DNA of 64,000 nucleotides from Scheffersomyces stipitis CBS 6054 (lineage: Eukaryota; Ascomycota; Pichiomycetes; Serinales; Debaryomycetaceae): assembly GCF_000209165.1 (NCBI RefSeq), contig NC_009045.1:1054001-1118000 (forward strand), given 5' to 3'. The notes beneath the pieces are model-generated. The model worked only from the letters and a program-made list of their open reading frames with translations. It did not search any database and had not been told where the DNA came from. A program made the translations under genes and the position numbers. Shown piece by piece: positions 48,401 to 56,604 of the stretch. Position 1 is the first letter of the stretch. The number at the start of each line of letters is the position of its first letter.

Positions 48401-49115
48401 TTCTCTGGAAGACGGTAGTCATCTCGAACGAAACAAGCATAAAGAGCGAGAATAACGAGTAGTACCACTGCTCATCCATACACCAAAGAGCTACACAGAA
48501 TATCTGGAACACAAAGAAAGGAGCAACGGCATGTTCCTTGAACAACTCCAAGAACGTAGGGACAGGAATATCGAACTTGTTTTCACCGTAGTTTCTCAAA
48601 AGCTTCTCCAAGTCTCCCAGTAACCCTGTGGAGTTCTGGAACTTGGCCAATTCAGGCTCTTCGTCGAAGAGGAAAGCAGGAGGCGAAAACTTCTGGGTTT
48701 CGGTATGGAACAAGTGGCGACGTTTCTGGTACAAAAACGACACCTGCTTTTCACCATCATGGAATGTTTCTCTAGAAATTGAACAGATTTCGCCAACTCC
48801 CAGGTTTGGGGCAGGGGTGATTTTGATATGACTGGCTTCAGCAATCGTCTTCACAGGAGAGTAGTTGAAACGAGAGTCAATGTTGATGTTCCAATGGGGC
48901 ATCAACCAGAAGAGCATGTTAACAGAAATGATCGTGATCAAATACACAAACGTCCATTCGGCCCCTACAACATACTTGTCGTAGTGGTTAAAGTAGATCT
49001 CAAGGAAAACTGGATACACTATGGTGAATGGCCACACATAGGGACGGAATAAAAACAGCTTGGGAACCAACAACTCAGCCCCAGCTATAGCGGAGTTGTC
49101 AACAATGCTGGACAT
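45474..49115 (-). CDS. SPF1: P5A-type ATPase, ER transmembrane helix dislocase
   Basis: 1213 residues (yeast Spf1: 1215). Spf1 removes mis-inserted mitochondrial tail-anchored and other moderately hydrophobic helices from the ER membrane, and influences manganese and sterol homeostasis. P-type ATPase landmarks are all present: PPELPMELTMAVN in span 4 (P5A-specific, with PP instead of PEGL), DKTGTLT with the phosphorylated Asp485, MITGDNP near 695 and GDGTNDVGALK near 818. The N-terminal extra helices of P5 pumps precede the canonical ten. GEST loop: MLSGESTPLLKE. The chain ends with a short tail after the last span. Codon use is strongly biased, so expression is probably high. Confidence 0.95.
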   Translation of the reverse strand: MSSIVDNSAIAGAELLVPKLFLFRPYVWPFTIVYPVFLEIYFNHYDKYVVGAEWTFVYLITIISVNMLFWLMPHWNINIDSRFNYSPVKTIAEASHIKITPAPNLGVGEICSISRETFHDGEKQVSFLYQKRRHLFHTETQKFSPPAFLFDEEPELAKFQNSTGLLGDLEKLLRNYGENKFDIPVPTFLELFKEHAVAPFFVFQIFCVALWCMDEQWYYSLFSLFMLVSFEMTTVFQRRTTMAEFQSMGIKPYTIYTYRSEKWKQLKTTELLPGDLVSVTRTSDDSALPCDLLLTDGSAIVNEAMLSGESTPLLKESIKLRPSGEKLQPDGFDKNSILHGGTSALQVTKPENPIVPIAPDNGALAYVTKTGFETSQGSLVRMMIFSSERVSVGNKEALLFILFLLQFAIAASWYVWVEGTRMGRTQAKLILDCIIIITSVVPPELPMELTMAVNSSLAALQKYYVYCTEPFRIPLAGRIDVCCFDKTGTLTAEDLVFEGLAGFNLNDIHHLFKCEDAPETTSLVLGSAHALVRLDDGDIVGDPMEQATLKAAHWNVGNNDTVERDIGKGKSEKIKILRRFQFSSALKRSSAISSINTVPGKNFVAAKGAPETIRNMIIDAPENYEDIYKSFTRSGSRVLALAYKYLDANVNVNKVAREEIESKLHFAGFIVFHCPLKDDAVETIKMLNESSHRSVMITGDNPLTACHVAKQVAITTKDVLILDAPEEHHDVTDEQNLVWRNVTESIVIPFKSSDEINTELFKKYDVCITGYALGYLADHEQILDLLKHTWVYARVSPNQKEFILTSLKEAGYNTLMCGDGTNDVGALKQAHIGVALLNGTEDGLKKIAENRKIEAMTRVYEKQVEIFTNWGKNPPPVPPQLAHVYPPGPNNPKYLEALQKRGVEITDEMRRAVAIANRGGLPKIKAKEGKQSASSIADSLMASLNDPEGEDEAPVLKLGDASVAAPFTSKLANVSTVTNIIRQGRCALVSTIQMYKILALNCLISAYSLSVLYLAGIKFGDAQSTISGILLSICFLSISRGRPIEKLSKERPQDGIFNKYIMGSILGQFAIHIVTLIYITREIYINEPREPQIDLEKEFSPSLLNTGMFLLQLAQQVSTFAVNYIGLPFRESIKDNKGMYYGLLGVSFLTLAGSTELMPELNEAMKFVKMSTDFKIKLTGSILIDLSFTWAIEVVLKHYFMNSGPADIAIRDD

Positions 49116-50172
49116 GGTGATGTGACAGCAAAATATAACAACAGACAGAAATTCGCTTTCCGAAAGGTTCAGAAAAAGAAGCTACTTCGATTTAATTCTC
49201 TATAAGGATGTCGTAGAAGTTCGAAGAAGCTGAAAAATTAGTGGATGTTATCGGACTGCAGACAGCTGGCTCAAAAAAGATTCTGCCAGAGCCACGAGAT
49301 TCTGTGGATGCAAATTATACGAGAGTACTTGTCCAGATCCTATATGGGTGTTAGAAATTGCAAGTTTAGAGAAGTTAATCAAAAAAGGGATTTGGTAGAC
49401 TTTTAGGGGTTACAGTTATACTATAAGTTGTATAAGATCGTTATTGGAGTGATTAGATCAAATTGGTTGGTAGCGCCGCAATATAATAGTTCCAATATTT
49501 TGCAATACTGATTGATGCCATTTCAACAAGTGTAATACAAATTAATTTTAAGTGTTGAGTGATGTTTTATTATATATGTTTGATGCACTGTGTTCTATTT
49601 TATGGTCCTAAATGGTCTCTCAAGCAGACTTTTTGTTGACAAAAGTTTGATTGCGTGAACTCTTCAATCAAATTGGACAAAGTTCTCTGATGGAGTGTAG
49701 ATCACGTTGTGAAGGAAGCCAGGGTGAATGGAACTCCATTTAACCGGTGCTCTTATATTTCAGTTTCTCAACCATAAGGGGAGCCACAATAAAGTCATCT
49801 AAACAGACAATTGGAATCAATGCCTATAGGCTGTTTAAAACTGGAATCTGACCAACAATTAAATGAACAATACTCGAATCATTAAATTGTTTTTGCCCAA
49901 GTTTCTCCTATGATGTTACGGTCGGATGTATTTTTCACAGACATATGAAGTTGTAGCAGCTGCAAGAGAACTGCTTCTGAATTTTCACTGTTTAGACTGA
50001 GAATTAAGTTCCAAAAGTCATGATTTATACAATTATAACTAGATGGAAGAATCAACATTACAACTCAGATACGCCCCAAACTCAACTACATAGTGGCAAT
50101 TGAAATTCTGTGATTTTATTTGAGCTTACGTTACACATTCTATATATGTTCTACATAATGTATGAACTATAC
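49116..50172. other. SPF1 promoter and left end of the tandem duplication
   Basis: 1.06 kb. The first ~400 bases are upstream of SPF1. From about 49595 the sequence belongs to duplication unit A, and its counterpart lies at about 54015. Shared strings such as TTGATTGCGTGAACTC and GATGGAAGAATCAACATTAC mark it. No gene is seen; it is the 3' flank of dehydrogenase A. Confidence 0.55.
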
Positions 50173-50943
50173 TCAATATGGGAGAGTTTTTCCGTCATAA
50201 TTGAGGAAAGACCCGTTCTTCTCTTCATTCAACTCATCAATTAACTTGGACAAAAAGGAAGCACTCTCTTCTGGAGTAATCATCAACAGATCGAGGAAGG
50301 CAGCAACTTCATCGTTTGTATCTGCCTTTATTTCATCGAAGGTCTTTGTTCCTCGTTCGGTCAGGACGACACCTGGATGAACTGCAATGACGATGAAGCC
50401 TTCCAGAGCAAGTTCGGCCCCAGCTGCTTTGGCGATAAAGTTAAGTCCCGTCTTCGAAAGACCATATGAATCCGTTGGGAACGCTGGATTAAAGCTGGCA
50501 ACAGATCCTGCTACCGAAGATATAAAGACCACTTTCTTGGTAACTCTTTTAGTTAAGTAAGGGTACAATGCCTGGAAAAGAAGAATTGGACCCACAGTAT
50601 TAACCTTCAAGTGCTTATCCCATTTTTCGGCTGGGGTACTAAGGACCGTTCCACGGGATTCCAGAAAGATACCTGCATTCGAAACAAAAACATCGACACC
50701 ATCCGTGATATCCTTCAATTGCGAGTCAATGCTTGCAATAGAAGCTTCATCAGAGACATCCAACTTGAGAATATGAAGATTGGAATTCTTCACAGCCAAT
50801 TCATTCAAAGCCGTAGCAGAAGCTGGAAATCTTGCAGTGGCTAAAACGATATTGTCTGGATTGGCTTCGAGGTAATGTTTGGCCAATTCAAAGCCAATTC
50901 CTCGGTTTGCACCTGAGATAAAGTAAGTCTTTCCTGTAGTCAT
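50173..50943 (-). CDS. Short-chain dehydrogenase/reductase, copy A
   Basis: 256 residues, a full-length classical SDR. The cofactor site SGANRGIG is at 10-17, the structural NAG at the expected place (VSNAGIF), catalytic serine in FISSVAGS, and YGLSK with Tyr160 and Lys164. Such enzymes reduce or oxidise a carbonyl or hydroxyl group with NAD(P)(H) in the cytosol. Substrate is unknown. It resembles the C-factor/ketoreductase-like subgroup annotated in many yeasts. Copy B at 54581 differs at 12 positions by my count, one being a single-residue gap, most of them near residues 135-165 and 195-210. Transcription should start in the long spacer downstream of transporter A. Confidence 0.85.
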   Translation of the reverse strand: MTTGKTYFISGANRGIGFELAKHYLEANPDNIVLATARFPASATALNELAVKNSNLHILKLDVSDEASIASIDSQLKDITDGVDVFVSNAGIFLESRGTVLSTPAEKWDKHLKVNTVGPILLFQALYPYLTKRVTKKVVFISSVAGSVASFNPAFPTDSYGLSKTGLNFIAKAAGAELALEGFIVIAVHPGVVLTERGTKTFDEIKADTNDEVAAFLDLLMITPEESASFLSKLIDELNEEKNGSFLNYDGKTLPY

Positions 50944-52178
50944 TTTTGGTTAGATTGCTTTCAAAAATTGTTTATGAAATTGGTAAAAAGTACACCTATT
51001 TATACTGGGTAATTCAAAAGCTGCTTCATGATGACAAATCGCAAACAGAAAAACCTGGGTTTGAATGCAATCTGGTTACAAGCATTTTGCAACTGAAATT
51101 TAACAAATCACGATTGCACATAAAGCTCCCGTGGACTCGGTCAATTGAGTTCGGCATTAATAGTTGCCTCATATTCGGGTTTAGCACAAGTGGAAATAAT
51201 TCTTGCATTTTGACATTTCCAAGAAGGAATTGCCAACAGCTTTGTGCTTCCTCTAAGAAATGAATCCTAGTTTTTTTTGTCAAATAATTAAAATTGCTCT
51301 GTCACCGAATACGTCCACATCAAGTCAATTCTTTATGACTTGACTATTTGCTATCTATAACGATTTGAATTAATTTATCATGAGTAAGTTGAAAAGTCGT
51401 AATTCTCGTTTCCACCAAATATAAAAATAGTCAAGCATTAAGTTTTAGGATACCTTCCAGAATTACATACAAAATACGGAAACAGTAAGAAGGTCTTCCA
51501 TCAATACTTTTTGATGATACTCGGGCAATTACCATCCACTACACTGCGGACGTTACAGAATAGTACGACCGCGATTGAATGCGATTACTAACTGGGTGCA
51601 AATATTGGACAATATACAGAAGATACTACATCAGAGCCTATTCGTGGTTTAAATTCACGAAGCATGGAGAAATAGCATAGCCCCCGGATGCAGCTGCCAC
51701 ACCAAGCTATGCTAAACTAATTCGGGATATCATCTTGTATTATCAATTCTAGTGCTACACTCGCACCCTACAAGTGGCTGACTCAAGGAGTCACAGGCAA
51801 TTTCCGAGGCTCCAGGTCAATTTAGAAATTAGTAGATTGAAGAGATTGAAGAGATTGAAGACAGAGCCACGAAAAGACAAGAATAAGAAGATATTGACTT
51901 CCGCAAATTTTTCAGAGTTTGACATCATTGAGCCGAGAGTGTGGCCCACTACATTGTTGAAAGACGTTTACTGGTTCACTGTGAATGGCTTCGCAATTGC
52001 GTACACCTCTTTATGAAAAGTAAGAATAATTGTAAAGGTACTAATTGTATTGATTGCAAATCCTAACTTAAATTCACGTATAGCAAGTTTGTTCTCTGTT
52101 ATAAATTCAAAAACTGTATGACAACATAAACAATTCAAGCTAGTATTTCATCCCACGGTTTAGTACTTTCTCTATCTC
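50944..52178. promoter_or_regulatory. Spacer between dehydrogenase A and transporter A, with conserved hairpins
   Basis: 1.24 kb serving as the dehydrogenase promoter and transporter 3' flank. Two inverted repeats, TTCGTG/CACGAA (51641-51661) and TAGCATAGC/GCTATGCTA (51673-51714), recur in unit B. A GAAGAGATT-type 9-base repeat occurs three times at 51834-51860, once in unit B. The 80-codon frame at 51774-52016 is not conserved as a reading frame and is not a gene. Confidence 0.55.
51641..51714. repeat. Paired inverted repeats in unit A
   Basis: First repeat: TTCGTG and CACGAA separated by 9 bases (51641-51661). Second: TAGCATAGC (51673-51681) and GCTATGCTA (51706-51714) separated by 24 bases, the spacer containing a CCCCCGGA string. 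Both occur with the same arms and spacer lengths in unit B at 56100-56173, although the spacers differ in sequence. Confidence 0.7.
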
Positions 52179-53663
52179 CTACTTCACAATGACAGCGGAA
52201 TTTAAGAATGTCATTAGCGACCAAATTGAGAGAAGCCACCAAGACAATTCTCCATAACCTTGCGCATCGAACTTCGAAATTAATAACCCTCCAATAATTT
52301 GGGCAGCACACAGAGCCAAGGTGGAAACAGTCATCGCATAACTTTCAATTAACTCTCTTGACGTATTAGAAGATACCTTAGTAAACAAAATTCTCATATG
52401 ACCAGAACTAATCCTGTTGACGAAGGAAATTGTTGTACAACTAACACCAAGCAATACGAACGTGACTATCGGGTTTCTCTCATTGGATTTGAGCTGTGTG
52501 AAATTATATAAAGGCAATAGGAAGTTAATGAATACGAGAAAGTCAATTCTTATCACACGCCTAGTACTGATGCTGTTAAATAAAAGAATGATTTGAGCCA
52601 TATATAAGCCAGCGGTTACAATATAGGGAAAAATGAATCCCCTGCAATAGAACCTTCCTCTAACAAGAAGTGGAGACTTTAGTTCATCGACTGTAAGTAT
52701 ACTGGCAACCAAAATAGGTAAAAACTCAAAGTAGATACAGTAGATACATTGCTGGAAGGAAATTATAAATACGCCAGCTATGCAATTTCTTAATGACATT
52801 GGTGACAAAAGTTCCCGTTCTTCCTCTGTTTCAGAATCTTCTTGGGAGAGGTCTTCTACTCCTGGGAGATACACCTTAGGGGTGTCGCTTTTGGTAGCAC
52901 AGTTGTCCATTTCTGGAGACTCCATCTTGTTGTCCAATAGTAGTTGGCCCACCATAATTTCTTGACCATCAAGCTTGTGGGGCCTCTTCGCTGCTTCGAA
53001 GCCCAGCAGACGTTTGCTAAAATCTCCTACTTCTATACCTATATCACGTTCATACCTTCTCTGTTCATGCTTCTCTACAAGGAGCCAACCAAGAATGACT
53101 AGCACCACGATACTGGAGGAAATGCAGAGGTTGGAAGGAAGAAATGAATACCTTGAAAATAACAGGCCGCCATCCTTTGTAAGATTCATTGCAACACATG
53201 AATTAAGTAATGCGAACCAATAGCCATTCATTCGCCCACCTCTACAGGCCAGGAAGAAGTTGACGAAGGTACGACGTCGATAAATGTAACCATTGGAGAA
53301 CCCCATCAACAGCCGTGCCAAAAGAGCCATGTATAAGTTTGTGCTCAAGCCATAAAGAACCATGGAGAATGCTGTACCAGTGCTTGCGTACAATCGAGCT
53401 GATTTTTTACCAAACCTGCTGGACGCCTTGATCCAGAACAGTGTGCTTATGAACTGGGTGAGTGCGAAGGCAGCTCCCAAGTATCCACTGTAGACAAAGA
53501 CATTTGCATCGTCGTTTATTATATTAAAATTCTTGATCACGAAATAGATATAGGGGTACATGGACGTAAAAGCTATAACCTCGCATACTCCTATACTAAC
53601 GGAAATGAATTTCTGAAAAAAAGAGCCCTTAATGAGGGATAATTCGTCAATGGAAAATTCCAT
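52179..53663 (-). CDS. MFS transporter, copy A, diverged and internally deleted
   Basis: 494 residues from the ATG at 53663, which matches the start of copy B (MEFTIDEL); an in-frame ATG at 53714 would add 17. It is a 12-span major facilitator of the DHA1 / YCR023C-like type: FTSMYPYIYFVIKNF in span 1, motif A-like FWIKASSRFGKKSARL, and the family's central cytosolic loop with an EE/SE-rich segment. Compared with copy B it lacks about 16 residues between spans 4 and 5 (around 53270) and a few more near residue 330, and much of the middle is altered, whereas the last ~68 residues are almost identical. It may be losing function or changing substrate. Confidence 0.75.
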   Translation of the reverse strand: MEFSIDELSLIKGSFFQKFISVSIGVCEVIAFTSMYPYIYFVIKNFNIINDDANVFVYSGYLGAAFALTQFISTLFWIKASSRFGKKSARLYASTGTAFSMVLYGLSTNLYMALLARLLMGFSNGYIYRRRTFVNFFLACRGGRMNGYWFALLNSCVAMNLTKDGGLLFSRYSFLPSNLCISSSIVVLVILGWLLVEKHEQRRYERDIGIEVGDFSKRLLGFEAAKRPHKLDGQEIMVGQLLLDNKMESPEMDNCATKSDTPKVYLPGVEDLSQEDSETEEERELLSPMSLRNCIAGVFIISFQQCIYCIYFEFLPILVASILTVDELKSPLLVRGRFYCRGFIFPYIVTAGLYMAQIILLFNSISTRRVIRIDFLVFINFLLPLYNFTQLKSNERNPIVTFVLLGVSCTTISFVNRISSGHMRILFTKVSSNTSRELIESYAMTVSTLALCAAQIIGGLLISKFDAQGYGELSWWLLSIWSLMTFLNSAVIVK

Positions 53664-54580
53664 CCTTAAACTAGAGATTCGAAGACCGAAGTGGAAGCTG
53701 TGCAACGATTGCATAAGATACCAGAAAGCTATGTAACTGATATGAGCTGAATCCCAATGATAGATTATTGAGAAGAGAAAACTTAATACTAACGAATATT
53801 CAACACGAGTTTTCCATCTTGTCTAATTGATATTCCGGTATCACCCCCTAAATTTCAATTAAAGAGCAGCAAATAAAGTTTGGTACGGCTTCCAGAAAAC
53901 GTGCAGATAATTGGTGCACTGTATTCCATACATTTCTTATAATAAAATATTTGACAGCTCCAAGCCAAGAGAGATTAAGACGCCAAGCATTAAATGAGAT
54001 TGAATTTTGCTAACTCTATTTCATGGTCCTATATGGGCTCTCAAGCAGAATTTTTGTTAACAAATGCTTGATTGCGTGAACTCTTCAATCAAATTGGACA
54101 AAGTTCTCTGATAGAGTGTAGATCACGTTGTGAAGGAAGCCAGAGTGAATGGAACTCCATTTAACCGGTGCTCTTATATTTCAGTTTTTCAACCTAATGG
54201 AGAGCTACAATAAAGACTTCTATTCATGAGACAATAGTAACCGATGCCTACAGGTTGATAAAAACTGGAATCTGACCAACAACTGAACTCAGTACTCGAA
54301 TCATTTAATTTCAAAAATTTTGCCGAAGTTTCTGATACGATGATAAGGTTGGTTGTGTATAATTTTAATTCTTATCAGACAGCTGAATTTTCACCGTTTA
54401 GACTGATAATTAAGTTCCAAAAGTCATGATTTATATTTTAACTAGATGGAAGAATCAACATTACAACTCAGATACGCCCCAAACTCAACTATAGAGTTGC
54501 AATTGCAACTTTGTAATTTTATTTGAATTTAGCTTACGTTACACATTCTATATATGTTCTACATAATGTATGAACTATAC
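53664..54580. other. Transporter A promoter and start of unit B
   Basis: 917 bases. Positions 53820-54012 are almost identical to 58278-58469 and form the transporter promoters. The rest, from about 54015, is the 3' flank of dehydrogenase B and matches 49595-50172. The junction between the two duplication units is near 54013. No gene is seen. Confidence 0.6.
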
Positions 54581-55348
54581 TTAATATGGGAGAGTTTTTC
54601 CGTCATAATTAAGGAAAGACCCGTTCTTCTCTTCATTCAACTCCTCAATTAACTTGGACAAAAAGGAAGCACTCTCTTCTGGAGTAATCATCAACAGATC
54701 GAGGAAGGCAGCAACTTCATCGTTTGATGCCTTCATTTCATCCATGGACTTTGATGCTCGTTCGGTCAGGACGACACCTGGATGAACTGCAATGACGATG
54801 AAGCCTTCCAGAGCAAGTTCGGCCCCAGCTGCTTTGGCGATAAAGCTAAGTCCTGTCTTTGAAAGACCATATGAATCCATTGGGAACGCTGGATTAAAAC
54901 TGGCAATAGATCCTGCCAACGAAGATATAAAGACCACTTTCTTGGTAACTCTTTTAGTTAAGTAAGGGTACAATGCCTGGAAAAGAAGAATTGGACCCAC
55001 AGTATTAACCTTCAAGTGCTTATCCCATTTTTCGGCTGGGGTACTAAGGACCGTTCCACGGGATTCCAGAAAGATACCTGCATTCGAAACAAAAACATCC
55101 ACACCATCCGTGATATCCTTTAATTGCGAGTCAATGCTTGCAATAGAAGCTTCATCAGAGACATCCAACTTGAGAATGTGAAGATTGGAATTCTTCACAG
55201 CCAATTCATTCAAAGCCGTAGCAGAAGCTGGAAATCTTGCAGTGGCTAAAACGATATTGTCTGGATTGGCTTCGAGGTAATGTTTGGCCAATTCAAAGCC
55301 AATTCCTCGGTTTGCACCTGAGATAAAGTAAGTCTTTCCTGTAGTCAT
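54581..55348 (-). CDS. Short-chain dehydrogenase/reductase, copy B
   Basis: 255 residues, intact. It keeps SGANRGIG, VSNAGIF, FISSLAGS and YGLSK, so the NAD(P)-binding and catalytic residues are the same as in copy A. The differences from copy A cluster in two patches: before and after the active-site YGLSK (V/L, V/I, T/M, N/S) and in the substrate-lid region (ERASKSMDEMKA against ERGTKTFDEIKAD). The second patch shapes the substrate pocket in SDR enzymes, so the copies could differ in specificity. Function otherwise as for copy A. Confidence 0.85.
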   Translation of the reverse strand: MTTGKTYFISGANRGIGFELAKHYLEANPDNIVLATARFPASATALNELAVKNSNLHILKLDVSDEASIASIDSQLKDITDGVDVFVSNAGIFLESRGTVLSTPAEKWDKHLKVNTVGPILLFQALYPYLTKRVTKKVVFISSLAGSIASFNPAFPMDSYGLSKTGLSFIAKAAGAELALEGFIVIAVHPGVVLTERASKSMDEMKASNDEVAAFLDLLMITPEESASFLSKLIEELNEEKNGSFLNYDGKTLPY

Positions 55349-56604
55349 TTTTGGTTAGATTGCTTTCAAAAATTGTTTACGAAATTGGTAAAAAGTACAC
55401 CTATTTATACTGGGTAATTCAAAAGCTGCTTCATGATGATAAATCGCAAACAGGAAAACCTGGGTTTGAATGCAATCTGGTTACAAGCATTTTGCAACTG
55501 AAATTTTACAAATCACGATTGCACATAGTGCTGCCAAGGACTCGATCAATTGAGTTCGGCATTAATAGTTGCCTCATACTCGGGTTTAGAAAATCAGCAC
55601 ATGTACAGAGAGCGGAAATAATGCTTGCATTCTGACATTTTTAGGTTGCTTAGCAATTATTCAGTATGCTTTTATGCATTAGTGCAAGATATTGTCAACA
55701 GCTTTGTGCTCCATTTAAGAAACGAATTCAAGTTTTTTCTTGTCAAATAATTACAATTGCTATATCGCCGAATATGTCTCCGTCAAGTCAGTTCTTTAAT
55801 TATCTATAACGATTTGAATTAATGTATCATGAGTAAGTTAAAAAAATCATAATTTTCGTTACCACCAAATATAAGAAATAGGCCAGCAGTAAATTTTAGG
55901 AAAAATGCTTAAACAAATTACATACAAAAGACAGAGTTGTGGGATCTTCTATCAGTACTTCCGATGATACGTGGGTAGTTGAAACCATCCACTACACTGC
56001 GGACGTTAAGAATGGGTACGACCGCGAATGAATGTGATTACTAACTGGGTGCAAATTTTGGACAATAGCTTTTGTGACACTTTGGTATACAGAAGACTAT
56101 TCGTGGTTTAAATTCACGAAGCATGGAGAAGTAGCATAGCCCCCGGACACGGCCGCCACACTAAGCTATGCTATTTATCCGATTCCGAATATCATATACT
56201 CTCAATCCTAGTACCACACTCGTGCCCAAAATTGGCTGGCTCTATTCAAGAATTCAGAGACCATTTCCGTGGCTCCAGGATTTTAGAAATTCGTAGATTG
56301 AAGATAGAGCCATGAAATGACAAGAATAAGAAGATATTGACTTCCGCAAATTTTTCAGAGTTTGACATCATTGAGCCGCGAATGTGGACTACATTCGTTT
56401 ACTGGTTCACTGTGAATGGTTTCGCAATTGCGTACACCTCTTTATAAAAGGAAAGAATAATGGTAAATAGTATTGATTGCAAATCCTAACTTAAATTCAT
56501 GTATAGCAAGTTTTTTCGTTTCTCTTATAAATTCAAAAACTGTATGACAACATACAAAGGTCAAGGTAGTATTTCATCCCACGATTTAGTACTTTCTCTA
56601 TCTC
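55349..56604. promoter_or_regulatory. Spacer between dehydrogenase B and transporter B, with conserved hairpins
   Basis: 1.26 kb, counterpart of 50944-52178. The two inverted repeats recur at 56100-56173; the spacer of the second one contains CCCCCGGACACGG, with CGG/CCG triplets of the kind bound by Zn2Cys6 regulators. No gene is supported. Confidence 0.55.
56100..56173. repeat. Paired inverted repeats in unit B
   Basis: TTCGTG/CACGAA (56100-56120) and TAGCATAGC/GCTATGCTA (56132-56140 and 56165-56173), with the same arm and spacer lengths as in unit A (51641-51714). Confidence 0.7.

Larger units (their letters stand above)
49595..54012. repeat. Tandem duplication, unit A (about 4.4 kb)
   Basis: Contains dehydrogenase A and transporter A, both on the minus strand, in the same order, spacing and flanks as unit B. 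Left boundary CTATTTTATGGTCC pairs with CTATTTCATGGTCC at the start of unit B; right boundary TGAATTTTGCTA pairs with the same string at the end of unit B. Confidence 0.85.

Noticed and set aside
51580..51620. GGGTGCAAATATT string shared with the relic at about 20137
   Set aside because: A 13-base match between two places in 64 kb is expected by chance many times over, and the flanks do not align.
51774..52016. 80-codon frame in the spacer of unit A
   Set aside because: The matching stretch in unit B (around 56230-56450) is broken by insertions and deletions not multiple of three, so it is not conserved as a gene.
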